From NCBI GenBank assembly GCA_023416135.1, contig JAEZIF010000256.1, positions 1 through 27,039 on the forward strand: a stretch of DNA of 27,039 bases, read 5' to 3'. Source of the stretch: Pseudomonadota bacterium. Its GTDB lineage: Bacteria > Pseudomonadota > Alphaproteobacteria > Reyranellales > Reyranellaceae. Within the stretch, counting starts at the first letter, position 1. Each line of letters begins with the position of its first letter. Shown here one piece after another: positions 15,799 through 24,341 of this stretch. The notes under the pieces were generated by a model. That model was not told the DNA's origin and ran no database searches. It saw nothing but the letters and a program-made list of their open reading frames with translations. The translations under genes and the position numbers were made by a program.

Positions 15799-16836
15799 AT
15801 GCAATTGGGCCTGTCGATCGGCTATTCCCGCGCGCACCTCGATATTCCGGTCAAGCTGATCCAGCGCGCCGAGGAGCTGGGCTACGACTCGGTATGGACC
15901 GCCGAGGCCTACGGTTCCGATGCGGTGACGCCGCTCGCCTACATCGCCGCGCTGACCAAGCGTATCAAGCTCGGCACCGGCATCATGCAGCTCGCAGCCC
16001 GCACGCCGGCCAATGCGGCGATGTCGGCGGCGACGGTCGACGCCATGGCCGGCGGCGGGCGCTTCATTGCCGGGCTCGGCGTGTCGGGTCCGCAGATCGT
16101 CGAAGGCTGGTACGGCGAGCCGTGGGGCAAACCCTACTACCGGATGAAGGACTACGTCGCGATCATGCGCAAGATCTTCCGCCGCGAGGGTCAGGTGACG
16201 CACGACGGCAAAGAGTACACCCTGCCCTACAAGGGACCGGGCGCCATGGGGATCGGCAAGCCGCTGAAGTCGATCCTGCACATGAATCCCGACATCCCGA
16301 TCTATCTCGCCACCGGCAACGAATCGACGGTCAAGCTCACCGCCGAGATCGCCGACGGCTGGCTGCCCATGGGCTTCATGCCGGGCGCGATGGACGAATA
16401 CCGGCCGTGGCTCGAGGAAGGATTCAGGCGCGCCGGCAAGGGCAAGAGCAGGAAGGACTTCGCGATCACCGCCTCCGTGCATGTCGAGGTCGAGAACGAC
16501 GTGAAGGCGGCGCTGGCCAAGCTGAAGCCCGAGGTGGCGCTCTATGTCGGCGGCATGGGCCACAAGACCAAGAATTTCCACAACGACATCATGGTGCGTC
16601 GCGGCTTCGGCGACGCCGCCACGCGCATCCAGGAACTGTATCTCGCGCATCGCAAGGACGAGGCGATCGCCGCCGTGCCCGACGAGTGGGTCGACATGAA
16701 ATCGCTGGTCGGCCCGCCCGCGCGCATCCGCGAGCGCTATCGCGCCTGGGAGGATTGCGGCGCCGACACCATCAGCGTCCGGTCACGCCAGCCCGAGGCC
16801 ATCGAGGTCATGGCCCAGGCGGCGCGGCTCAACTAG
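15799..16836 (+). CDS. LLM-class F420-dependent oxidoreductase-like
   Basis: A 345-residue luciferase-like protein starting MQLGLSIGYSRAHLDIPV, with GGAGG eight bases upstream. KLGTGIMQLAARTPANAAM (about residues 60-78) and FIAGLGVSGPQIVEGWYGEPW (about 91-111) are typical of the longer LLM subgroup that resembles mycobacterial F420-dependent enzymes and methylenetetrahydromethanopterin reductase-type proteins. It is followed after 11 bases by another LLM gene on the same strand, suggesting one transcript. The substrate is unknown, and FMN use is equally possible in a proteobacterium. Confidence 0.9.
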   Translation: MQLGLSIGYSRAHLDIPVKLIQRAEELGYDSVWTAEAYGSDAVTPLAYIAALTKRIKLGTGIMQLAARTPANAAMSAATVDAMAGGGRFIAGLGVSGPQIVEGWYGEPWGKPYYRMKDYVAIMRKIFRREGQVTHDGKEYTLPYKGPGAMGIGKPLKSILHMNPDIPIYLATGNESTVKLTAEIADGWLPMGFMPGAMDEYRPWLEEGFRRAGKGKSRKDFAITASVHVEVENDVKAALAKLKPEVALYVGGMGHKTKNFHNDIMVRRGFGDAATRIQELYLAHRKDEAIAAVPDEWVDMKSLVGPPARIRERYRAWEDCGADTISVRSRQPEAIEVMAQAARLN

Positions 16837-16847
16837 AGGAGTGTTTT

Positions 16848-17717
16848 ATGAAAGTCGGAGTCTTCGCGACCTTCATGTCGCCCCAGGCGACACCCAGGAT
16901 GATCACCGACTTCGGCCGGCGCGCCGAGAATGCGGGTCTGGATTCGATCTGGATGGGCGAGCACGTGGCGCTGTTCGACAAGAACACCTACGGCTATCCG
17001 GGCTCGAAGGACGGCCGCATCCCCGTGCCCGAGGGCGGCGGCATGCTGGATGTCACGGCGACCTTCGGCTTCCTTGCCGCAGCGACCACCAAGCTGCGGC
17101 TGGGCACGGGCGTTGCGCTCGTCCCCCAGCGGAACCCGATCTACACGGCCAAGGAGATGTGCACGCTCGACTGGCTCAGCGACGGGCGCATCGACTTCGG
17201 CATTGGCGTCGGCTGGAACAAGGAAGAGGTCGAAGCCTGCGGCTATCGCTGGGAGGATCGCGGCAAGCGTTGCGATGAATTCCTCGAAGTGATGCGCCGC
17301 CTGTGGACCGAGCCGGTCGTCGATTTTTCCGGCAAATGGGTGAAGTTCGAGACCATGCGGATGGACCCCAAGCCGATCCAGAAGCCGCACGTGCCGATCA
17401 TCGTCGGCGGTTATGCCGATGCAGCCTTCGACCGCGCCGTGAAGTTCGGCGCCGGCTGGTACGGCTTCAACCTCGATCCGGCGCGCACGAAGACGATGCT
17501 CGGCAAGCTCGATGCCGCCTTCGCCAAAGCCGGACGCAAGCGCGATTCGAGGTACGAAATCATCATCACGCCGCCGATGAACATCGTGCCCGATCACGTG
17601 AAGCAATACGCCGATCTCGGCGTGCACCGGCTGATCCCGAACCTGGGCAGCCAGCGCCCCGACAAGATCGACCAGCGCCTGCCCGAGATCGAGAACGTGG
17701 TGAAGCTGGCGGCCTAA
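16848..17717 (+). CDS. LLM-class (F420-type) oxidoreductase
   Basis: A 289-residue luciferase-like protein (MKVGVFATFMSPQATPRMI). LRLGTGVALVPQRNPIYTAK and SDGRIDFGIGVGWNKEE closely match the proteins at 13889-14770 and 21634-22509. AGGAG precedes the ATG at 16848. The frame is open far upstream to 15231, but that part overlaps the LLM gene at 15799-16836 and is not coding. It is the second gene of the plus-strand LLM pair. Its stop codon overlaps the stop of the convergent amidohydrolase gene by four bases. Confidence 0.9.
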   Translation: MKVGVFATFMSPQATPRMITDFGRRAENAGLDSIWMGEHVALFDKNTYGYPGSKDGRIPVPEGGGMLDVTATFGFLAAATTKLRLGTGVALVPQRNPIYTAKEMCTLDWLSDGRIDFGIGVGWNKEEVEACGYRWEDRGKRCDEFLEVMRRLWTEPVVDFSGKWVKFETMRMDPKPIQKPHVPIIVGGYADAAFDRAVKFGAGWYGFNLDPARTKTMLGKLDAAFAKAGRKRDSRYEIIITPPMNIVPDHVKQYADLGVHRLIPNLGSQRPDKIDQRLPEIENVVKLAA

Positions 17718-18832
17718 TCCGCCAGCCCCAGCCGATACACCCGGTTCGCGGTGCCGCTGAAGATTGCCTTCTTCTCGTCGGCCGAGGCACCGGCGGTCAG
17801 GCGCTTGAACGTGTTCCACAGCGCCGGCATGCCGATGCCCATCTTCTCGACCGGGTAGTTGCTCTCGACCATGCAGCGGTCGGGACCGAACAGATCGATG
17901 CAGGTCTTCACGTACGGCCCCCAGTATCCGGCGAGGGCTTCGGACGACGGCGGCGCCGGCAGCTTGCCGTAATCGTAGGCGGCCAGCCGCATGGTGACGC
18001 CGCCGAGCTTCACCGACACGTTGGGGCACCTGGCGAGCTCGGTCATCGACGCTCTCCAGTTGGCGAAGACCTCGTCCTTCTTGCCGGCATAGGGCCCGTA
18101 GCCCAGCGGCCCGCCCATGTGACACATCACGATGCCGGCATTGGGAAAGGCGCGTGCGAGGTCGACGACCTCGCCAAGCTGCGCATGGAAAACCCAGGCG
18201 TCGAGCACCAGGCCCAGCCGCTCGAGCTGCTTCATGCCGGCACGGACCTCGGGGCGCATGTATTCGCCGGCACCGGACACGCCGTGGCTGTTGCCGATGA
18301 TGGGATCGGCATCCCAGCCGCCGGAGTAGCGAATCCCGCGGAAACGCCCGCCACCGGCCGCAATCTCGGCCTCGAGCACGGCGGCGACGCGATCGCCGAG
18401 CGCGAGATCGGCATAACCGACGATGCCGCGGCAGATGCGCGAGGACCCATAGCGGCCGCTGTCGCTCATGGCGGCGACGCCGGCCACGAACTCGACCTCA
18501 CCCACCGGCCGCATCTCCTGCGGCCCGCGCGAGCGGTACATCGAGCGGCATTCCTCGAACACCGTGGCGACGACGTTGTGCCCAGTGTTCAGGTCCGCCA
18601 GCAGCTCGTCGAGCAGGTAGCGAAAGCCCGGGAAATCCCACAGGTGATGATGCGTGTCGACGATCGCGAGCTCGGGCTCGAGGATCGGCTCGACCTCTGC
18701 CTTGGCGTGCCAGGCATCGTCGGGCTTGAAGATGCGGCCGAAGCGTGTCGGCTCGTTGCGATCGCGCGCGCCGCTCTGGAACATCGAGCCCAAGCCTGAC
18801 GCGGCACTCCCGGACGTGGTCTCCCTGGCCAT
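17714..18832 (-). CDS. Amidohydrolase_2 family metal-dependent hydrolase
   Basis: A 372-residue TIM-barrel hydrolase of the PF04909 group. The metal-binding H-x-H is in IVDTHHHLWDFPG (H61, H63). Further motifs include VIMCHMGGPLGYG and the late MVESNYPVEKMG segment. Relatives hydrolyse lactones such as 2-pyrone-4,6-dicarboxylate or 4-sulfomuconolactone. ATG at 18832 was chosen because GGAGGG lies upstream and it begins five bases after the stop of the alpha/beta hydrolase gene. It is the last gene of a five-gene minus-strand operon. A lactone-opening or amide-cleaving step in aromatic or other small-molecule catabolism fits the context. Substrate unproven. Confidence 0.9.
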   Translation of the reverse strand: MARETTSGSAASGLGSMFQSGARDRNEPTRFGRIFKPDDAWHAKAEVEPILEPELAIVDTHHHLWDFPGFRYLLDELLADLNTGHNVVATVFEECRSMYRSRGPQEMRPVGEVEFVAGVAAMSDSGRYGSSRICRGIVGYADLALGDRVAAVLEAEIAAGGGRFRGIRYSGGWDADPIIGNSHGVSGAGEYMRPEVRAGMKQLERLGLVLDAWVFHAQLGEVVDLARAFPNAGIVMCHMGGPLGYGPYAGKKDEVFANWRASMTELARCPNVSVKLGGVTMRLAAYDYGKLPAPPSSEALAGYWGPYVKTCIDLFGPDRCMVESNYPVEKMGIGMPALWNTFKRLTAGASADEKKAIFSGTANRVYRLGLAD

Positions 18833-18837
18833 GGCGC

Positions 18838-19527
18838 TCAACCCTCCGCGATCAGCCGCGCAAGCGCCGCCGGCTCGCTCAGCATGGGATAGTGACCGGT
18901 GTCGAGCTCGTGCCAGCGGCCCTTCAGCTTCTCGCAGCAGCGGCGCTGATGGGCGACCGGCGGGTTGGTGCTCTGCTTGCACCAGATCACCGAGGCATTC
19001 CATGTCTGGTCCCAGAAGCGCTCCAGCTTCACCGGCCGGGTCATGGCGGCGATGGGATGCATGGTGCAGCGCTCGATCGCCCAGGTACGCAAGGCAGGAT
19101 CGAGATCCTTGAACAGGCGGCTCTCGAAGTCCTGCCGCGACGGGCCGCTCGTCAGCTCGGTATTGACCGCGGTCGGGCGCTTGACGATGTCGGGCAGCGC
19201 CTCGCCGTTCATGAGCGCCAGCGCGTCGGCGAACACCACGCGCGCCACGCGCTCGCGCGCCAGCTCCGCCGCACGCGCCATCACCATGCCGCCGGTGCTG
19301 GTGCCGGCCAGCACGACGTCCTTCAGGTCTTCGTAAAACAGGAAGCTGGCGACCTCCTCGGCATGACTTTCCGTGGTGATGCCGGCCCGCACCTGGCCCT
19401 TGCGCTCGGCGCAGCCGTCGAGCGTCGGCGTGAAGACGCGATGCCCCTTGGCCAGAAGATGCTCGGCGGTGGGCTTCCAGATCCAGCCGCCCTGATAGGC
19501 ACCATGGATCAACACGAACGTGGTCAT
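18838..19527 (-). CDS. Alpha/beta hydrolase
   Basis: A 229-residue alpha/beta-hydrolase fold protein. The oxyanion HG is in FVLIHGAYQGGW (residues 8-9), the nucleophile is S77 in AGTSTGGM, and the catalytic histidine is H212 in LDTGHYPM. The short HGAYQGGW N-terminus and total length resemble methyl-esterase and salicylate-esterase-like hydrolases. It sits one base after the stop of the dehydrogenase gene and five bases before the amidohydrolase start, so translation is probably coupled. Ester or C-C cleavage of a small substrate in the same pathway is inferred. Confidence 0.92.
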   Translation of the reverse strand: MTTFVLIHGAYQGGWIWKPTAEHLLAKGHRVFTPTLDGCAERKGQVRAGITTESHAEEVASFLFYEDLKDVVLAGTSTGGMVMARAAELARERVARVVFADALALMNGEALPDIVKRPTAVNTELTSGPSRQDFESRLFKDLDPALRTWAIERCTMHPIAAMTRPVKLERFWDQTWNASVIWCKQSTNPPVAHQRRCCEKLKGRWHELDTGHYPMLSEPAALARLIAEG

Positions 19528-19528
19528 G

Positions 19529-20422
19529 TCACTCCCCCTTCACTTTCACGCCGGCCAGTTGCTCGAAGATCTTCACCACCGCCGAACCGTCCTGCTTGTT
19601 GAGCCCTTGCGCGCGCGCCATCTGGTAGACCTGCTGGCTGACGTTCGCGAGCAGCACGGGAACGCCCAGCCGCTTGGCAAAGGCGGTCTCGAGCTCCTGG
19701 TCCTTGTAGGAGATGTCGATCGTGCCGCCGGGCTCGTAGTCGCCCTTGAGGATGCGCGGCACGCGCAGCTCCCAGGCGGCGCTGGCGCCGGTCGAGACCT
19801 TCACCACGTCGTAGATCGCCTGCGGATCGAGGCCCGCCTTGACACCCAGCACCAGCGCCTCGGCCACTGCCACGGTGTTGACCTGCACCAGCATGTTGTT
19901 GACGAGCTTCATGGCGAGCCCGCTGCCGAGCGGCCCGACATGGAAGGTGCGGTTGCCCATCGCCTTGAACAGGTCCTCGCATTTGGCGACAGTCTCCTTC
20001 TCGCCGCCCACGATCACCGACAGCTCGCCCGACTGGGCGCGGCCCGTGCCGCCACTGACCGGTGCATCGACCATGGCGATGCTCTTGGCCTTCAATTGCT
20101 CGGCGATCTCGCGCGCGGCAAAGGGGTCGATGGTCGACATGCAGACCACGACATGGCCGGGCTTGGCGCCACGGATGATGCCGCGTTCGCCGGTGATCAC
20201 TTCCTTCGCCTGATCGGTGGTCTCGACGATCAGGATGGTGCGGTCGACTGCGGCCGCCACCGCCTCGGCATTGCCCGCGAGTTCGGCGCCCTGGGCGCGC
20301 ACTGCCGCCGTCTTGCTCTGGTCGATGTCGTGCACCACCAGCTTGTGGCCGGCTTTCGCGAGATTGAGCGCCATCGGCCCGCCCATGGCGCCGAGCCCGA
20401 TGAATCCGACCTTGCCGGCCAT
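19529..20422 (-). CDS. 3-hydroxyisobutyrate dehydrogenase-like NAD(P) oxidoreductase
   Basis: A 297-residue beta-hydroxyacid dehydrogenase. The nucleotide-binding motif GFIGLGAMGGPMA is at residues 6-18, the substrate-binding DAPVSGGTGRA at 119-129, and the catalytic lysine is probably K172 in LAMKLVNN. Family members oxidise 3-hydroxyisobutyrate, tartronate semialdehyde or related acids in the cytoplasm. The gene lies between the SDR and the alpha/beta hydrolase in a minus-strand operon. Fine specificity cannot be read. Confidence 0.92.
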   Translation of the reverse strand: MAGKVGFIGLGAMGGPMALNLAKAGHKLVVHDIDQSKTAAVRAQGAELAGNAEAVAAAVDRTILIVETTDQAKEVITGERGIIRGAKPGHVVVCMSTIDPFAAREIAEQLKAKSIAMVDAPVSGGTGRAQSGELSVIVGGEKETVAKCEDLFKAMGNRTFHVGPLGSGLAMKLVNNMLVQVNTVAVAEALVLGVKAGLDPQAIYDVVKVSTGASAAWELRVPRILKGDYEPGGTIDISYKDQELETAFAKRLGVPVLLANVSQQVYQMARAQGLNKQDGSAVVKIFEQLAGVKVKGE

Positions 20423-20451
20423 GCATGCCCTCCGAAGGTTGTCGTTGTCGG

Positions 20452-21223
20452 CTAGACGCCGCCCGTGACGTCGATGGTGAGCCCCGTGACGAAATCGGCG
20501 TCGGACGAGGCGAGGAAGCAGATCACGTTGGCCTGGTCAGCCGCCTCGGCGACGCGGCGCAGCGGGGTGCGTTCGATCTCCTCGGCCTGCGAGGATTGCG
20601 AGCGCTTGTCCCAGTGCGGCCGGATGCGCTCGGTCAACGTGATCGAGGGCGCGATGGCGTTGACGTTGATGCCGTCGGGCCCGAGCTCGAAGGCGAGCTT
20701 GCGGGTGAAGGCGATGATGCCGCCCTTGGCCGCGGCATAGGCGCTGGAGCTGTTGAAGCTGAGCCCGCGTCCCGCGATCGACGCCAGGTTGACGATCTTG
20801 CCGCTGCGCTTGCTCTTCATCACCGGGATCACGGTGTGGGTGCAGAGGAAGGTGGCGTCGAGGTTGAAGGCGATGAGCTTCTGCGGCGAAGCTCAGCTCC
20901 TCGGTCGTGGCCTGCGGATTGGCGATCACCGTGCTGCCGCCCACGGCATTGACCAGGATGTCGATGCCGCCATGGTCCTGCGCCGTCCTGGCGATCAGCT
21001 TCTCGACCTGCGGCGGGTCCAGCGCATCGATCAGTTCGCCCTGGACCTTGCCGCCCGATCGGCCGGCCGCTTCCTTCAGCGACGGCACGGCCTCGTCGAG
21101 ATGGCCCTGATGGTTGTCGGCGACGATCACGGTGGCGCCCTCGCTCACCATGACCTTGGCCGTGGCGCGGCCGATGCCGTTGGCTCCTGCGGTGATCAGC
21201 GCCACCTTGTTCTTGAACCGCAT
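20452..21223 (-). pseudogene. Short-chain dehydrogenase/reductase (SDR), frameshifted
   Basis: The N-terminal half (MRFKNKVALITAGANGIGRA) has the TxGxxxGIG cofactor motif at residues 11-18 and NAVGG further on. Near 20888-20892, after ATTEELSFA, the reading moves to another frame. That frame continues with LIAFNLDATFLCTHTVIPVM, NLASIAGRG, the catalytic Y-x3-K (SSAYAAAKGG) and the terminal FVTGLTIDVTGGV. A single extra base explains the break; rejoined, the protein is about 256 residues, normal for classical SDRs. Both halves keep their active-site residues, so a sequencing or assembly error is as likely as recent inactivation. The ATG overlaps the stop of the EthD-like gene by one base (TGATG). 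Confidence 0.85.
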
Positions 21224-21573
21224 CAGATCACCTTGCGCACGATGTGATGGCGGTTGGACGTGAAGGGCCGCACCTCGGACGGCCAGCGCCCCTTCTCGCC
21301 CGCTTCCGCCCATTCCTTGCTCAGGAGCACGTCGGGGCTGTCGAGTTCGTAGATCGCCATGTAGGTCGGCGCGTCCGCGCCATCGAGCACCTTCCGCTGG
21401 CCGGCGATGTTGAAGGCAGCCGGCTCGGTCTTCATGCGCGTGACGCCGCGCACGCCCGGCACCTTGGAGAGCAGCGGCACGTGCTCGGTGTCGTAGACCT
21501 CGTTGAACAGCGCCTCCTTCTCCTTCGCCACATCCATGCTGACGATGAAGAGGTACTTCGCGGCAATTGGCAT
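21223..21573 (-). CDS. EthD-like small dimeric alpha/beta-barrel protein
   Basis: A 116-residue protein (MPIAAKYLFIVSMDV). The VYDTEHVPLLSKVPGVRGVTR segment (about residues 25-45) is typical of EthD and DUF4286-like ferredoxin-fold proteins. Such proteins often accompany oxidative degradation operons, and their exact role is usually unknown. The ATG at 21573 has GGGAGGAAAAC upstream. An in-frame start at 21747 would overlap the divergent LLM gene and is unlikely. It is the first gene of the minus-strand operon with SDR, dehydrogenase, hydrolase and amidohydrolase. Confidence 0.8.
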   Translation of the reverse strand: MPIAAKYLFIVSMDVAKEKEALFNEVYDTEHVPLLSKVPGVRGVTRMKTEPAAFNIAGQRKVLDGADAPTYMAIYELDSPDVLLSKEWAEAGEKGRWPSEVRPFTSNRHHIVRKVI

Positions 21574-21633
21574 GTTTTCCTCCCGGGCGAGACGGCTAGG
21601 ATAGCCGGCAAACGCCAACCAGGGGAAACAACC
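21574..21633. promoter_or_regulatory. Divergent promoter region between EthD-like operon and LLM operon
   Basis: Sixty bases separate the two starts. The ribosome sites are GGGAGG on the minus strand and AGGGG on the plus strand, leaving little room for regulation. A shared control region is inferred. No operator repeat or clear sigma-factor motif was seen. Confidence 0.4.
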
Positions 21634-22509
21634 ATGAAGATCGGTGCCGTCATGTTCTTCACCGCGGATTCCATGCAGCCGGCGCCCTTGGCGCGGGTGC
21701 TGGAAGAGCGCGGCTTCGAATCGCTCTGGGTGCCCGAGCACACGCACATCCCCTCGTCACGCAAAACACCCTATCCGGCAGGCGGTCCGTTGATCCGGCC
21801 CTACTACGACATCATGGACCCGTTCCTGGTGCTGAACACGGCGGCATCGGTGACCACCAGGCTCAAGATCGGCACCGGCATCGCGCTCCTTACGCAGCGC
21901 GATCCCATCGTCACCGCCAAGGTCGTGTCGACCATCGACCAGCTCTCCGGCGGCCGCTTCCTGTTCGGCGTCGGCAACGGCTGGAACCAGGACGAGATCG
22001 AGAACCACGGCACCAGGTTCGAGAGCCGCCACAAGCTCGCGCGCGAGCGCATGGAGGCGATGCAGGCGATCTGGACGCAGGAAGAGCCCGAGTATCACGG
22101 CGAGTTCGTGAACTTCGACAGGATGAAGCAGTGGCCGAAGCCGCTCCAGAAGCCATATCCGCCGATCATCGTCGGCGGCGCCTTTCCCTATGCCGCGCGC
22201 CGCGCCATCCGCTACGGCAACGGCTGGATCCCGCGCGCCGACCGTCTGGAGAAGGACGGCGTCGGCGTGATCATCGACAAGTTCCGCGTCATGGCCAAGG
22301 AAGCCGGCCGCGATCCGGCCAGCCTGCCCATCACCATCTTCCGCGTGCCCGAGGTGCTCGACCAGCTGAAGTTCTGCCAGGAGATCGGCGTCGATCGCGT
22401 CACCTTCACCTTGCCGGCCGAGAAGGAAGACAAGCTGATGCCGATCATCGATCGCTGGACCGAGCTCAAGCGCCAGCTCGGCGGCTGCCAACTCGGCGGC
22501 AGACCGTGA
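21634..22509 (+). CDS. LLM-class (F420-type) oxidoreductase
   Basis: A 291-residue luciferase-like protein (MKIGAVMFFTADSMQP). LKIGTGIALLTQRDPIVTAK and SGGRFLFGVGNGWNQDE match the subgroup of 13889-14770 and 16848-17717. AGGGGAAACAACC precedes the ATG. Its stop overlaps the GTG start of the next LLM gene (GTGA), so translational coupling is likely. It is divergent from the EthD-led operon. Confidence 0.9.
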   Translation: MKIGAVMFFTADSMQPAPLARVLEERGFESLWVPEHTHIPSSRKTPYPAGGPLIRPYYDIMDPFLVLNTAASVTTRLKIGTGIALLTQRDPIVTAKVVSTIDQLSGGRFLFGVGNGWNQDEIENHGTRFESRHKLARERMEAMQAIWTQEEPEYHGEFVNFDRMKQWPKPLQKPYPPIIVGGAFPYAARRAIRYGNGWIPRADRLEKDGVGVIIDKFRVMAKEAGRDPASLPITIFRVPEVLDQLKFCQEIGVDRVTFTLPAEKEDKLMPIIDRWTELKRQLGGCQLGGRP

Positions 22510-23570
22510 GCGTCAAGTTCGGGCTGTCGCTCAGCTTCCAGACGAACCCGGGGCGGGGCGAGGCGTGGGACACGTCGTATCGCGAGGGCCTGGAGCTCGC
22601 GAGCGAAGCCGACCGGCTGGGCTTCGAGTCGATCTGGGCCAGCGAGCATCACGGCGAGGCCGACGGCTACTGCCCCTCGCCCATCGTCGCCTGCGCCGCC
22701 CTCGCCGTGGCCGCTCCGCACTGCCGCATCGGCCAGGGCGTGGCGCTGGCGCCGCTGTACGGCCATCCGCTGCGCCTGGCAGAGGACCTGTCGGTGATCG
22801 ACAACATGTCCGGCGGCCGCGTCGAGATCGGGCTGGGACAGGGCTATCGGCCGGCCGAATTCGAGAGCTTCGGCTGGAACTACAAGACACGCACCAGAGC
22901 CTTCGAGGAGGCGCTCGACATCCTGGGGCTCGCCTGGCGCGGCGAGCGCTTCGACTACGAAGGCCGCATCTACAACGTCAGGAACGGCCTGCTGCGGCCG
23001 CCGCCGATCGCGCCCGGGCCGCTGCCGCTGTGGGTCGGCGCCGCTGCGCCGAAAGCCCGGACCCGCGCCGTGCGCTATCGCGCCGGCCTGATCGTGGCGC
23101 CCCTGATCGAGCTGCAGCACCTCGCCCGGCAGATCAAGTCGTACGACGACGAGGCCGAGCGGCAGGGCGCCGGGCCGCTGCCGCATGCGTTGATGCGCGA
23201 GGTCCTGGTCGGCGACTCCGCGGCCGACGCCATCGAGCGGCACAAGCCCTACATCGATCACGTCTATCGCGTGCAGTACGCCCCCGAGCGCACGGGGCAG
23301 ACCTACATCGATCCCGCCACGGGCGAGCGCAAGCCGCTCACCGGCGACAATCCGCTCTACCTGTCGGAAGCCTTCATGCAGGACCGCTGGTTCCTCGGCA
23401 CGCCGGCCGAGATCGCGGCCAAGATGATCGAGTGGCTGCCGCGCTACTCGCTGAGGCACTTCATCTTCCAGGGCCGCCAGCCCGGCATGACCCTGCGCCA
23501 TGCCGTCGACAGCCTGGAAGCGCTGGCGAAAGGCGTGCTGCCGGTCGTTCGGGCGAAGCTGTCGGTCTAA
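22506..23570 (+). CDS. LLM-class flavin monooxygenase (luciferase alpha-chain type)
   Basis: A 354-residue luciferase-like protein. FESIWASEHHGEADGYCPSP (about residues 40-59) has the E-H-H signature of the alkanal-monooxygenase-type subgroup, and MSGGRVEIGLGQGYRPAEF (about 101-119) follows. The start is GTG at 22506 inside the stop of the previous gene. An upstream open frame to 22131 overlaps that gene and is not coding. FMNH2 use is more likely in this subgroup than F420, but this is not proven. Two large hairpins follow its stop. Confidence 0.9.
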   Translation: MSVKFGLSLSFQTNPGRGEAWDTSYREGLELASEADRLGFESIWASEHHGEADGYCPSPIVACAALAVAAPHCRIGQGVALAPLYGHPLRLAEDLSVIDNMSGGRVEIGLGQGYRPAEFESFGWNYKTRTRAFEEALDILGLAWRGERFDYEGRIYNVRNGLLRPPPIAPGPLPLWVGAAAPKARTRAVRYRAGLIVAPLIELQHLARQIKSYDDEAERQGAGPLPHALMREVLVGDSAADAIERHKPYIDHVYRVQYAPERTGQTYIDPATGERKPLTGDNPLYLSEAFMQDRWFLGTPAEIAAKMIEWLPRYSLRHFIFQGRQPGMTLRHAVDSLEALAKGVLPVVRAKLSV

Positions 23571-23571
23571 A

Positions 23572-23624
23572 GCGTTTTTCATTCGACTGGAACCGCTCGC
23601 GGTTCCAGTCGGATGAAAAAGCGC
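23572..23624 (+). terminator. Long hairpin after the LLM pair
   Basis: GCGTTTTTCATTCGACTGG...CCG pairs, with one mismatch and one bulge, with its complement ending in GATGAAAAAGCGC, around a CTCG loop. It starts one base after the TAA stop. The stem of more than 20 pairs is longer than a usual terminator and resembles dispersed intergenic palindromes of alphaproteobacteria. Confidence 0.6.
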
Positions 23625-23649
23625 GCTGTGGCGCTGCTGATTACACAGG

Positions 23650-23690
23650 GCACATTCTGTTCGGCTGATCCCAGCCGAACGGAATGTGCT
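23650..23690. repeat. Second intergenic palindrome
   Basis: GCACATTCTGTTCGGCTG pairs with CAGCCGAACGGAATGTGC except for one T/C difference, with a loop of four bases. It is 25 bases after the first hairpin. The two may form one dispersed repeat unit or a bidirectional terminator for the convergent LLM and DDN genes. The remaining bases to 23864 hold no gene, only a small AT-rich stretch near 23725-23755. Confidence 0.55.
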
Positions 23691-23864
23691 TTAGTAGCTC
23701 AGGGAAGCCGACACGCTATGGGTAGGAATTAAGATAGTTGAGATAGTTTAGATGTTGGCTTTCGCGTTCGGCGGCAGCCTGGGACTGGATCGGATCGACA
23801 ATGCATAGAGCGACTTGGCGATCCGATCCTATCACAACTTCAGTGCTGCGATCAATAACTACTG

Positions 23865-24329
23865 TCAACTTAGCGGATCGAGCACCACGACCGGGATCTC
23901 CCTGTCGGGAACCTTCTTCTGGTAGTCGTTGTAGGCCGGCCAGAACTCGGCGGCCAGCTTCCAGAGCTTCGCGCGTTCCTCGCCGCTGGCGGTGCGGGCG
24001 CGGGCCTTGATCCTGTCGGTGCCGACCTGGATCTCGACCTCGGGCTTGGCAAGGATGTTCTTGTACCAGCCGGGATGGTCCGGGGCGCCGCCCTTGGACG
24101 CGATGATGAAATAGCTGTTGCCCGCCTTGCCGTAGAACAGCGGGAAGATGAACTTCTCGCCCGTCTTGCGTCCCGTCGTCGTGAGCAGCAGCGACGGCAC
24201 CGTGAGCGTCTCCTTGCCGGGGAAGGCGGCGGTGTACATGTGCCCCTGCTTGCCGCCGCTCGACAGGTAGAGGTTGGCGTGGTCGACCATCCACTTGGGC
24301 ATGTTGGGCGCGAGCTTGGCTTCGGTCAT
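23865..24329 (-). CDS. DDN-type deazaflavin-dependent nitroreductase family protein
   Basis: A 154-residue split-barrel protein. LLLTTTGRKTGEKFIFPLFYG (about residues 47-67) and FIIASKGGAPDHPGWYKNIL (about 74-93) are hallmarks of the PF04075 family. Its best known member is mycobacterial Ddn, which uses reduced F420; proteobacterial members are poorly studied. It starts 12 bases after the SMP-30 stop with GAGGAG just upstream, so it is the last gene of an LLM, SMP-30, DDN operon. This is the strongest hint of F420 use in the window, though no F420 biosynthesis gene is present here. Confidence 0.88.
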   Translation of the reverse strand: MTEAKLAPNMPKWMVDHANLYLSSGGKQGHMYTAAFPGKETLTVPSLLLTTTGRKTGEKFIFPLFYGKAGNSYFIIASKGGAPDHPGWYKNILAKPEVEIQVGTDRIKARARTASGEERAKLWKLAAEFWPAYNDYQKKVPDREIPVVVLDPLS

Positions 24330-24341
24330 GACGGGATCTCC

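Noticed and set aside
15231..17717. An 828-codon plus-strand open frame
   Set aside because: Only the part from 16848 matches a family. The upstream part overlaps two LLM genes in other frames and is arginine-rich, as expected of shadow frames in GC-rich DNA.
22131..22505. Extended N-terminus for the LLM gene starting at 22506
   Set aside because: It overlaps the upstream LLM gene. The GTG in the GTGA overlap gives the normal family N-terminus.
23691..23702. GTAGCTCAG string resembling a tRNA D-arm
   Set aside because: No acceptor, anticodon or T-arm could be placed around it.
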